NCBI GenBank assembly: GCA_038227745.1 | Contig: JBBRPS010000605.1 | Location: 1 to 6,529 of the forward strand | Direction: 5' to 3' | Source: DASPXY01 sp038227745 | Lineage (GTDB): Bacteria > Planctomycetota > Planctomycetia > Gemmatales > Gemmataceae | Length of the DNA: 6,529 bases | Part shown: positions 1 through 5,302 of the stretch, piece by piece | Numbering within the stretch: position 1 is the first letter of the stretch | How the letters are laid out: the number at the start of each line of letters is the position of its first letter | The notes under the pieces: model-generated | What the model was told of the DNA's origin: nothing | Databases searched by the model: none | Seen by the model: only the letters and a program-made list of their open reading frames with translations | Position numbers and translations under genes: made by a program

Positions 1-1
1 C

Positions 2-403
2 GGCTGGCCTCCCCGCGACGGAGTCGCGGGCTACCTCATCCGGCGGCTGTTCGATGAGGCGTTCGAGGAACTGAAGAAGGATTTCCCCGACTTCGCTGGC
101 CAGAAGGCCGCGGACGTGCGGGCTGCCTACTTCGCCCAGGGAAAGAGGGCCAGGCGGGAGCATCGCACCGTCTGCCTGCCCGATTATCAAGGCGCCGGGA
201 TCGGCAACGCCGTCTCGGACACGATTGCTTCCATGTGGGCAGGCCTGGGGTTCGTTGCCCGGTCCACGACGACCCACCCTGCCATGATCGCTAGTCGGAG
301 GCGGTCGCCAAACTGGTCGTGCGTCCGCGAGCCGTCTCTCGGCAGAGGGAGCAGACACGCCACGAACCGGCTGACCGCGGGCTTCGCCTATGTCGGTCAG
401 CCG
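2..403 (+). pseudogene. GNAT N-acetyltransferase remnant (C-terminal part)
   Basis: This frame is open from base 2 and resembles the C-terminal part of a GNAT acetyltransferase, a family that transfers an acetyl group from acetyl-CoA to an amine. HRTVCLPDYQGAGIG (about 161-205) contains the acetyl-CoA-binding Q-G-x-G-x-G loop. TTTHPAMIASRRRSPNW (about 266-316) and NRLTAGFAYVG (about 365-397) are segments I recognise from one GNAT subfamily. The first GTG (116) lies just upstream of the recognisable part, so the N-terminal half is either before the window or lost. A hairpin of intergenic-repeat type sits inside the frame at 12-30, which suggests the upstream part is not intact coding sequence. 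The frame runs without a stop into an unrelated helix-turn-helix segment near 398-412. I read it as a recombined remnant; a genuine fusion protein is less likely. The GNAT match is from memory of family motifs. Confidence 0.6.
12..30. repeat. 8-bp hairpin with GGA triloop followed by GGCTAC
   Basis: cccgcgac (12-19) and gtcgcggg (23-30) are perfect inverted repeats around the triloop gga; the trailing bases read gggctac. The design (GC-rich stem, GGA/TCC triloop, GGCTA tail) is the same as in each half of the large palindrome at 5046-5110, although the stem sequence differs. This suggests a dispersed palindromic repeat family. Confidence 0.6.
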
Positions 404-625
404 ATGAACTCCGCCCTTGCGAGTATGCTTGAGCGCGGGCGCAGGCGACCCGCCTGGGACACGGTGATTGCCCTCGGCGACGCCCTCGGGGTCAGCAGCG
501 AGGAGTTTCGTAAGAAGCCGGGGGACCTGCCCCCGCTACGACCCGGCAGGCCGAAGAGGGTGCCCGCCGATGCGGAAGAGAAGCCGGCGCCGAAGCGGCC
601 ACGCGGGAGGCCGCGGAAAGAGTGA
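404..625 (+). CDS. XRE-type helix-turn-helix fragment with AT-hook-like tail
   Basis: The 73 residues from ATG 404 match the second half of an XRE/Cro-type DNA-binding domain. LERGRRRPAWDTVIALGDALGV resembles the recognition-helix end plus helices 4-5 of that fold, where ExGxRxPxxxTxxxLAxALGV is the usual pattern. The tail is basic and proline-rich, with two GRP cores (PGRPKR and RGRPRK) that look like AT-hooks. Helices 1 and 2 are missing; in their place the frame continues upstream into a GNAT remnant. No Shine-Dalgarno sequence precedes ATG 404, so independent translation is doubtful. Without helices 1-2 the fold is probably not functional unless the chimera supplies a substitute. It could be a degraded regulator or the end of a longer fusion. 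Confidence 0.5.
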   Translation: MNSALASMLERGRRRPAWDTVIALGDALGVSSEEFRKKPGDLPPLRPGRPKRVPADAEEKPAPKRPRGRPRKE

Positions 626-844
626 CGAACCTCCCTTACCCTGCGACGGCCGCGTGGGGCGTGAGAAGACGATCGGCAAGGCGAGAGACCGGCTCACGCG
701 GTTCAATCCGAGGGAACGACCCAGCTCACCCGCCGGGGCCGCTGGTGAGGCGTTGAACCCCGAAAGACCGTGATGCGGCCCCGGTCAGGTGCCGCAAATG
801 GTTATCCAAGGAATCTTGAATGTCCCTCTTACCCCTCTTTCGAT
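626..844. other. Non-coding interval between XRE fragment and methyltransferase
   Basis: Two converging genes flank this interval. I see no start with a ribosome site and no family signature here. Its right end (821-845) carries a short dispersed repeat that runs into the methyltransferase stop codon. Confidence 0.5.
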
Positions 845-845
845 T
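821..845. repeat. Dispersed repeat copy 1 (tgtccctctta / tctttcgatt)
   Basis: tgtccctctta (821-831), then cccc, then tctttcgatt (836-845). The same two blocks occur at 6147-6157 and 6158-6167 without the cccc insertion. The segment ends on the first base of the stop codon (minus strand) of the methyltransferase. Confidence 0.5.
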
Positions 846-1768
846 CACAGTCGGGCATGCGCGATTGCCCGATAACGGAGCCGAGGGAGAGGAGTATTCG
901 CAGGCTCATTGTTGACGGCTGGTTCGGGGAGTGGATCGTAGAGAAGGTGCTTCATGGCGCTGCGCACTCTCTTCTTCAACCCTCTTCGCGCAGGCGGCGC
1001 TGGCGGCGGGGGCGCTGGCGGCTTTGGCGGCTCGATGATAACAGTCGCCTCTCGGAACCCGGCCGCCTTACACAGGCCCTCCAGGGCCTTCGCATTGGGC
1101 GCCCACCAGTTTGACGGGTCATTGTTGAGCTCACTGCCCGGAAAGAACTCGCAGAAAGCCGCGTGGCCCAGTCCAGGCACCTCGACCGCCTCGGTTTCGA
1201 TCACGGCCAGGCCGCCGGGCGCCACGACGCTCGCCAGCCGACGCATCGCCTGCAAGGGCTCTTCGAGGTGGTAAAGCACGCCAAGGAAAAGGACGACGTC
1301 GAAGCGCCCAAGGCTGGACAGGTCCATCGTCATGAAGTCGCCGACGATCGGCTCGACTCGGCTTTCGAGGACCTCACGGGCTGCATCAAACGGGAGACGA
1401 CCGGGCAACTCCGCCGGCCGCCAGTGGCGTGACGCGTGCGGGGGCGGGACTGGGATGCCGGTTTTCCAAGACTCTCTCCAGTCCTTCATGTATTCCACCA
1501 TGTTGGCGTACCAGATGTAATGGTCCAGGGCCACGACACGGGAAGCGCCGCGCTGTTCCGCCGCGAACGAGAAGAAGCCGTCATATGCCCCGATGTCCAG
1601 AACGGTTTTGTTGTGCAGGTCAGGCAAGCGAATTTTGGCCAGGTCCTCTTGCCAGGCCGCGGCCGATTTCCGACCTGGCGTCGTGATGCCGGGCGCCAAT
1701 TCGATGGAATGGAACCACTCCGGACAGCGTTCGATAACTTCCTCAGCGCGTTCCCGTCTTCCCGTCAT
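845..1768 (-). CDS. CmoB/DUF1698-like class I SAM methyltransferase
   Basis: A 307-residue protein of the Rossmann-fold SAM-dependent methyltransferase class. Residues 17-32 (PEWFHSIELAPGITTPG region) and 55-64 (TVLDIGAYDG, motif I, the SAM-binding glycine loop) match the CmoB-like/DUF1698 group. D82 at the end of strand 2 is the usual ribose-binding acid. Residues 156-171 (FDVVLFLGVLYHLEEP) are the motif IV region, and VVAPGGLAVIET (181-192) is motif VI. CEFFPGSELNNDPSNWW (206-222) is the typical late conserved block. The substrate cannot be told: true CmoB modifies tRNA wobble uridine, but many relatives act on small molecules or sugars. I chose ATG 1768 because an aaagga site lies 6 bases upstream and homology begins there; an in-frame extension to 2149 is low-complexity and unlike the family. 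Odd feature: a proline-rich stretch at residues 247-259, followed by a basic tail. It stands alone, with a repeat at its stop codon. Confidence 0.85.
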   Translation of the reverse strand: MTGRRERAEEVIERCPEWFHSIELAPGITTPGRKSAAAWQEDLAKIRLPDLHNKTVLDIGAYDGFFSFAAEQRGASRVVALDHYIWYANMVEYMKDWRESWKTGIPVPPPHASRHWRPAELPGRLPFDAAREVLESRVEPIVGDFMTMDLSSLGRFDVVLFLGVLYHLEEPLQAMRRLASVVAPGGLAVIETEAVEVPGLGHAAFCEFFPGSELNNDPSNWWAPNAKALEGLCKAAGFREATVIIEPPKPPAPPPPAPPARRGLKKRVRSAMKHLLYDPLPEPAVNNEPANTPLPRLRYRAIAHARL

Positions 1769-1774
1769 GCGAAT

Positions 1775-1780
1775 TCCTTT
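1775..1780 (-). promoter_or_regulatory. Ribosome binding site of the methyltransferase
   Basis: The minus strand reads aaaaaggaattcgc before ATG 1768. This puts an aaagga core 6 bases from the start and fixes the start codon against the much longer open frame. Confidence 0.65.
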
Positions 1781-1904
1781 TTCCTTTTGCGCGGGTGATC
1801 GACGGAATGGTCTTCCGCTTCTCGCTTCGCGGCTCTCAAGCTTGGAGACTGTTCCAAGGGACTCCCCTTTTACCCCTCTCGGGACGTCGTCGTCAACGCC
1901 AAAT

Positions 1905-1947
1905 AGCTTTTGGCGAAGCCAAAGCTCGCCACCGAGGCATTCATGCC
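1905..1947. repeat. Double-hairpin palindromic element
   Basis: agcttttggc (1905-1914) pairs with gccaaagct (1918-1926) around a gaa triloop with one bulged T. ggcat (1936-1940) pairs with atgcc (1943-1947). Two adjacent small hairpins separated by nine bases suggest a REP-like intergenic element. Confidence 0.4.
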
Positions 1948-2155
1948 CGAGCAATGCCTGCTGATCCGCGATTCCCGGCAGCGCAGCAAATTGCCGGCGA
2001 GCTCGTGGCCGTGGCCGGCATCGCCAAGCACACGGGAGACTTCGACCTCGGAGCGGATGTGGCGATCGTGACCCTGGCGGCAAGGCTGGCGAAGACTCCG
2101 GGCAACCAGGGGCATCTCCTGTCATCTTCTGACATCGGGGAGGGGGCAAATGAGG

Positions 2156-2181
2156 AAGGGGTTGCGACTTCGCAACCCCTT
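2156..2181 (-). terminator. Strong hairpin downstream of tRNA-Cys, possible terminator
   Basis: aaggggttgcga (2156-2167) and tcgcaacccctt (2170-2181) are perfect 12-base inverted repeats (about 11 bp formable with a four-base loop). It lies 54 bases past the tRNA 3' end on the tRNA strand. No uridine run follows, so it may be a processing or blocking structure instead of a classical intrinsic terminator. Confidence 0.45.
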
Positions 2182-2235
2182 ACGGTGTCATCGGTTGTCA
2201 CTTCCAGGCACCGGCAGTCACCGGCCGAACCGGAG

Positions 2236-2308
2236 AGGCCCCTCCCGGATTTGAACCGGGGTATGACGGATTTGCAATCCGTTGCCTTAGCCGCTTGGCG
2301 AAGGGGCC
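2236..2308 (-). tRNA. tRNA-Cys (anticodon GCA)
   Basis: The minus strand folds into a complete 73-base cloverleaf. The acceptor stem is GGCCCCU/AGGGGCC. The D arm is GCC-AAGCGGCUAA-GGC. The anticodon arm is ACGGA-UUGCAAA-UCCGU, with anticodon GCA at 2273-2275. The variable loop is CAUAC, and the T arm is CCCGG-UUCAAAU-CCGGG. The discriminator base is U, as expected for cysteine tRNAs. The 3' CCA is not encoded (the next bases are ctc) and would have to be added by tRNA nucleotidyltransferase. It supplies cysteine to the ribosome. It stands alone between two hairpins. Confidence 0.95.
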
Positions 2309-2331
2309 TGACAGGAGAGAATATCGTACGG

Positions 2332-2378
2332 GCGGGCCGAGACTCTTGAGCGGGAAAACCGGATTGTTCTCGGCCCGC
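2332..2378 (-). terminator. Inverted repeat downstream of DUF1501, possible terminator
   Basis: gcgggccgaga (2332-2342) and tctcggcccgc (2368-2378) form a perfect 11-bp stem with a 25-base loop. It lies 15 bases past the DUF1501 stop and about 24 bases before the tRNA, so it separates the two transcripts. No uridine run follows on the minus strand, so the terminator role is inferred from position. Confidence 0.5.
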
Positions 2379-2393
2379 GCCGTCACTGCGGAC

Positions 2394-3875
2394 TCACACC
2401 AGGATGCTGCGGATGACGTTGCCGTACACGTCCGTCAGGCGGAACTGCCGGCCGTTGTAGCGGTACGTCAATCGGCGGTGGTCCATGCCGAGCAGGTGCA
2501 GCGTCGTCGCGTGCAGGTCGTGAACCGCGACGCGGTCCACAGTGGCGCGGTGGCCGATGTCGTCGGTCGCCCCGTGATGGACGCCCCCCTTGACGCCGCC
2601 GCCGGCGAACCAGGTCGTGAAGGCGTGCGGGTTGTGGTCGCGGCCCGTCTGGCTGCCGTTGCGCGACCGCTGCGCCACCGGCAGTCGCCCGAACTCGCCG
2701 CCCCAGATCACCAGCGTCGAGTCCAGCAGGCCGCGCCGCTTCAGGTCCGTGAGCAAGGCGCCGATCGGCTGGTCTGTCTCACCGGCGAACTGGCGGTGGT
2801 TGGCGGCGATGTTCGTGTGGCCGTCCCAGCTCCGCTCGTTCTCCTCGCCGCCGCTGTAGATCTGCACGAAGCGCACGCCGCGCTCCACCAGCCGCCGCGC
2901 CAGCAGGCACTGCTTCGCGAAGTGGGCGCAGCGCGGGTTGTCCAGGCCGTAGAGCCGCTTGACCGGCTCCGCCTCGCGCTCGACATCGAGCGCCTCGGGG
3001 GCGCTCATCTGCATGCGGTAGGCCAGTTCAAAGCTCTCGATACGCGCCGACAGCTCGGCGTCGCCGGGCCGCTGCTGTTCGTGGCCGCGGTTGAGGCGAT
3101 TGAGCAGGTCGATCTGGCGGCGCTGCTGGGGGGCGTTCATCCCGGGGCGGCGGAACAGGTTGTCGATCGGCGCCCCGCGCGGGTTCAGGGCCGTCCCCTG
3201 GTAGATGCCCGGCAGGAAGCCCGCGCCCCAGTTCTGGGCGTAGTTTTTCGGCAGGCCGCGGCCCAGCGTGTCGTACATCACCACGAAGCCCGGCAGGTTC
3301 TGGTTCTCCGTGCCCAGGCCGTAGGTGACCCACGAGCCGACCGAGGGGAAGCCCATTCTCGGGAGACCGCTGTTGATCTGGAACAGGGCCGGGGCGTGGT
3401 TGTTCGTCTCGGTGTGGCAGGAGTGGACGAAGGCGATGTCATCCACGTGGCGGGCGATGGTGGGGAAGATCTCCGAGACCCAGGTGCCGGACTGACCGTG
3501 CTGGCGGAAGCGGAACGGCGACTTCATGAGCGGTCCGACCTGGTCGGTGAAGAAGCCGGTGTTGTGGTCAAAGCCGGGCAGTTCCTGGCCGTCGCGCCGC
3601 TCCAGTTCGGGCTTGTAGTCCCAGGTATCGACGTGGCTGGGGCCGCCGTTGATGAACAGCCAGATCACGGCGCGGGCCTTGCCCTCGAAGTGGCCGGGGC
3701 GCGCGGCCAGCGGGTGCAGGTTGCGTTCGTCCTCCGCCGCGAGCAGACCCTGGCGGTCGAGGAGGCCGGCGAGGGCGAGGCTGCCGAAGCCCATGCCGGC
3801 GCGACGGAGGAAGTCGCGGCGCGTGCCGTGGTGGGGGGGCGGGGCGGCAAACAGGTGGGGGTGCTCGTTGCTCAT
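2394..3875 (-). CDS. DUF1501 family protein, Tat-exported
   Basis: A 493-residue protein of the DUF1501 family (PF07394), related to the alkaline phosphatase/sulfatase superfamily and strongly expanded in Planctomycetota. Its biochemical role is not firmly established. A twin-arginine signal is visible: TRRDFLRRAGMGFGSLALAGLL (about 18-39), with a hydrophobic stretch after the RR, so export in folded form is likely. Family blocks follow in order: FINGGPSHVDTWD (74-86, metal-site-like), HSCHTETNNHAPALFQINSG (151-170), WGGEFGRLP (391-399), GRDHNPHAFTTWFAGGGVKGG (411-431) and HDLHATTLHLLGMDH (452-466). Length and ends match the family. ATG 3875 places the Tat motif correctly; no clear Shine-Dalgarno precedes it, so coupling to the upstream gene 16 bases away is plausible. 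In this phylum such genes usually follow a DUF1549/DUF1553 cytochrome-like gene; here the upstream partner is DUF4058 instead. Confidence 0.92.
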   Translation of the reverse strand: MSNEHPHLFAAPPPHHGTRRDFLRRAGMGFGSLALAGLLDRQGLLAAEDERNLHPLAARPGHFEGKARAVIWLFINGGPSHVDTWDYKPELERRDGQELPGFDHNTGFFTDQVGPLMKSPFRFRQHGQSGTWVSEIFPTIARHVDDIAFVHSCHTETNNHAPALFQINSGLPRMGFPSVGSWVTYGLGTENQNLPGFVVMYDTLGRGLPKNYAQNWGAGFLPGIYQGTALNPRGAPIDNLFRRPGMNAPQQRRQIDLLNRLNRGHEQQRPGDAELSARIESFELAYRMQMSAPEALDVEREAEPVKRLYGLDNPRCAHFAKQCLLARRLVERGVRFVQIYSGGEENERSWDGHTNIAANHRQFAGETDQPIGALLTDLKRRGLLDSTLVIWGGEFGRLPVAQRSRNGSQTGRDHNPHAFTTWFAGGGVKGGVHHGATDDIGHRATVDRVAVHDLHATTLHLLGMDHRRLTYRYNGRQFRLTDVYGNVIRSILV

Positions 3876-3891
3876 GGTGGGATTCACCGGC

Positions 3892-4701
3892 CTATGTGGG
3901 GGTGGTTGAGGGTTCGGGACGGAAGCCGCCTTCGCGCAGGCGCTCTCCGCACCAGGCGATCTCCTCGGACGACCATTTGCCGGGCGGCGATCCGCCGTAG
4001 AAGAGAACGTAGGGATAAGGCCCGTCGTCCCAGCATCGCGAAAAGACGGCGGGCAGATCAAGGGGGACATCGGCGTCCTCGTCAGAAAGCGGGATGCCGA
4101 CACGCGGCAGGCGGTTCTGGAGCGGGAAGCCGTAGACCTCCTGCCGGGGAGGCCAGCAGCGCGTGACGGCGACCACGTAGTGCCAGGCCGGCAAACTGGC
4201 GAGCTTCTCGCCGGAGAGCCGCACCGTCGGCTGGCCCTCGTGGAGTAGGTCAATCTCGACAAGGTTCGCGCCGTTGTCCCAGAACTCATCGCGCTTGCGC
4301 AGGTAGGAAGCACGGCCAGCGCCGGCGGCCTTGTTGTCGGGGCTGAGGACCTCAATGGCGGTGACGATTCGATTGCCGGCGGCAGGCTCGATGATGTGGA
4401 TCAGCGGTTCGCGGACGGTTTCGCGCTGCAGCGTGAAGACCTGCGGGGAATCGAGTTCGAGGACTCCGGTTGCCGCCCCGGATGGGCGAGCCGGTGAAGA
4501 GGTACGCACGAGCGAGAGGTCGGGCCGAATCGGCCGATCGGATTCCACAACGTAGAGTCGGTCCTCGGTCATGGCCACGTACCGCGGCTTGAGGAAGGGC
4601 TGCAGCGCACTGCGGATGGCGGCGATCAGGCTGTTTTGAAAATCGGGCCAGATCTCCGGCCGCTCGATGTACGGATCCATTCCGGGAAAAGGTGAGGGCA
4701 T
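3892..4701 (-). CDS. DUF4058 family protein with Uma2-like core motifs
   Basis: A 269-residue protein that begins MPSPFPGMDPYIE and carries WPDFQNSLIAAI (18-29), the signature opening of DUF4058 (PF13267). The function of the family is unknown. Visible core: RPDLSLV (59-65), AIEVLSPDNK (115-124), Y133 with K136, and NLVEIDLL (146-153). These resemble the PDxxVV, EVLSP and following lysine/acidic elements of Uma2 proteins, which have a PD-(D/E)XK nuclease-type fold; this parallel is my inference. The C-terminus ends in the usual aromatic/proline segment (YPYVLFYGGSPP) and a W-C-x-x-x-L helix. There is no signal peptide or membrane segment, so it is probably cytoplasmic. ATG 4701 is set by the family's N-terminus and a gggagg site 6 bases upstream; the open frame upstream to 5016 is not family-like. 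It precedes DUF1501 by 16 bases, probably as one operon, with a long structured leader region. Confidence 0.88.
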   Translation of the reverse strand: MPSPFPGMDPYIERPEIWPDFQNSLIAAIRSALQPFLKPRYVAMTEDRLYVVESDRPIRPDLSLVRTSSPARPSGAATGVLELDSPQVFTLQRETVREPLIHIIEPAAGNRIVTAIEVLSPDNKAAGAGRASYLRKRDEFWDNGANLVEIDLLHEGQPTVRLSGEKLASLPAWHYVVAVTRCWPPRQEVYGFPLQNRLPRVGIPLSDEDADVPLDLPAVFSRCWDDGPYPYVLFYGGSPPGKWSSEEIAWCGERLREGGFRPEPSTTPT

Positions 4702-4707
4702 CGCGAA

Positions 4708-4713
4708 CCTCCC
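4708..4713 (-). promoter_or_regulatory. Ribosome binding site of DUF4058 gene
   Basis: The minus strand reads gggaggttcgcgATG. A gggagg core lies 6 bases before ATG 4701 and decides this start over upstream in-frame alternatives. Confidence 0.75.
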
Positions 4714-4850
4714 TGTGAACATAGCCTTCCGCCAGCGAACACGTAGGTGGCCACAAGTTCTTGCCCCGACACGGCTGCCGAATCGCTGGCCCGTACCCGG
4801 CGCTTCAGGGAGCCGCTGGGCGAGGGGAGCGGACCAGGACCAGAGCGCGG

Positions 4851-4947
4851 CGTGCCAAAGGCGCGGGCGCCTGGCACGAAGCCGGTGTCTGCGCAGGGGC
4901 TTTGCCATGCTGCCCTTGCGCGACGTCATCCCGGCCATCGTGCCAGG
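4851..4947. repeat. Composite long hairpin element
   Basis: Bases 4870-4947 can fold as one long stem. The outer 10 bp is cctggcacga/tcgtgccagg (4870-4879 with 4938-4947). A 1x2 internal loop follows, then gccgg/ccggc (4881-4885 with 4931-4935). The inner 10 bp is gcgcaggggc/gcccttgcgc (4891-4900 with 4912-4921) with one G-U pair, capped by an 11-base loop. An alternative hairpin, cgtgcca..ggcg/cgcctggcacg (4851-4863 with 4868-4878), competes for the same left arm. It could be a MITE-like repeat or a structured RNA in the DUF4058 leader. Confidence 0.5.
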
Positions 4948-5045
4948 GGGCATTAGCGTGGCGGCGCTGAGTCCCTCCACGGGCGCGCAGCCGTGCAAGA
5001 ACTTCTGGCGGCCCACTTACTGAGGGCAGCACGATCAAAGCTCGG

Positions 5046-5110
5046 TCGTTTAGCCGCGGTTCGGAGAACCGCGCTCGGCGAGCGCGGTTCTCCGAACCGC
5101 GGCTAAACGA
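5046..5110. repeat. Perfect 31-bp-stem palindrome with nested triloop hairpins
   Basis: Bases 5046-5076 and 5080-5110 are perfectly complementary over 31 bp around the triloop ggc. Each arm is itself a hairpin: cgcggttc-GGA-gaaccgcg at 5055-5073 and its mirror at 5083-5101. The whole therefore looks like two head-to-head copies of one hairpin unit bounded by tcgtttagcc/ggctaaacga. It can form one long hairpin, a three-hairpin fold, or a cruciform. Unit design matches the hairpin at 12-30. Confidence 0.85.
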
Positions 5111-5145
5111 GGTGCCTTTCTCCGCGCTGGACTCAGTAGCACCTC

Positions 5146-5151
5146 ATTATA
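5146..5151 (-). promoter_or_regulatory. Possible -10 element (TATAAT)
   Basis: The minus strand reads exactly TATAAT, unusual in such GC-rich sequence. The hexamer at 17-base spacing upstream is ggtgcg, a poor -35. If active, transcription would start near 5140 and pass through the palindrome and composite hairpin towards DUF4058, 440 bases away. Confidence 0.2.
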
Positions 5152-5234
5152 GCGGCGGATGTCCCACACGCACCCCGACTTTCCCAGGGAGGCCGTGCAG
5201 CAGATGAGTAAAGTGGAATCGACCCCGGCCCGGG

Positions 5235-5302
5235 ACGCACAAAGGGGCAGGCACTTTTTACCCTAATTCAGAGGGTGAAACGCGCCTGCCCCCTTTGTGC
5301 GT
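5235..5302. repeat. Long REP-like hairpin abutting the toxin stop codon
   Basis: acgcacaaaggggcaggc (5235-5252) pairs with gcctgccccctttgtgcgt (5284-5302) with one bulged base. An inner accct/agggt stem (5260-5264 with 5272-5276) and a T-run opposite gaaa extend it. It contains aggcacttttt, repeated at 6109-6119. The right arm ends at the base before the toxin stop codon, so it may also act as a 3' stabiliser or attenuator for that minus-strand transcript. RAYT-associated REP repeats of this look occur in bacteria; no transposase is in the window. Confidence 0.65.

Larger units (their letters stand above)
1769..2235. other. Gene-poor spacer between methyltransferase and tRNA-Cys
   Basis: These 467 bases hold no gene I can support. 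A 6-bp dyad cttgga-gactgt-tccaag (1841-1858), about 75 bases upstream of the methyltransferase start, could be an operator but is short. Palindromes lie at 1905-1947 and 2156-2181. A plus-strand frame from ATG 1954 shows coding-like base usage (G-rich first positions, GC-rich third positions) up to about 2150, but it then reads straight through the tRNA antisense to 2349. At most it is a decayed gene fragment. Confidence 0.5.
4702..5302. other. 600-base gene-poor region rich in palindromes
   Basis: No protein gene is supported on either strand. Open frames across it are arginine/proline-rich and match no family known to me. It holds three separate folded elements (4851-4947, 5046-5110, 5235-5302), a minor 7-bp stem gaggtgc/gcacctc (5109-5115 with 5139-5145), and a consensus TATAAT on the minus strand (5146-5151). 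It lies between the toxin-antitoxin pair and the DUF4058-DUF1501 operon, so part of it may be the operon's untranslated leader. Confidence 0.55.

Noticed and set aside
699..715. cggttcaatccgaggga resembles the T arm of the tRNA-Cys, a possible att site or tRNA remnant
   Set aside because: Lacks one loop base and a pairing stem, and lies in the opposite orientation to the tRNA, so it is not a direct att duplication.
468..773. 101-residue plus-strand frame
   Set aside because: Shadow of the XRE fragment in another frame, arginine/proline-rich, no motif.
1769..2149. N-terminal extension of the methyltransferase frame
   Set aside because: In-frame but low-complexity Pro/Arg sequence without family match; a good ribosome site and the homology start both point to ATG 1768.
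2295..4166. 623-residue plus-strand open frame
   Set aside because: It is antisense to the DUF1501 gene and tRNA, has valine/alanine/arginine-rich filler composition and no family signature. Long antisense frames are common in GC-rich DNA.
4702..5016. N-terminal extension of DUF4058
   Set aside because: The family begins MPSPFPGMDP, which has its own ribosome site; the upstream stretch is arginine-rich and overlaps the folded element.
4667..5023. 118-residue plus-strand frame ending near the palindrome
   Set aside because: Overlaps the DUF4058 start region antisense, arginine/proline-rich, no recognisable domain, no ribosome site.
5046..5110. CRISPR or origin-type repeat array
   Set aside because: Only one palindrome with two inverted halves, no regularly spaced direct repeats or spacers, and no cas or replication gene nearby.
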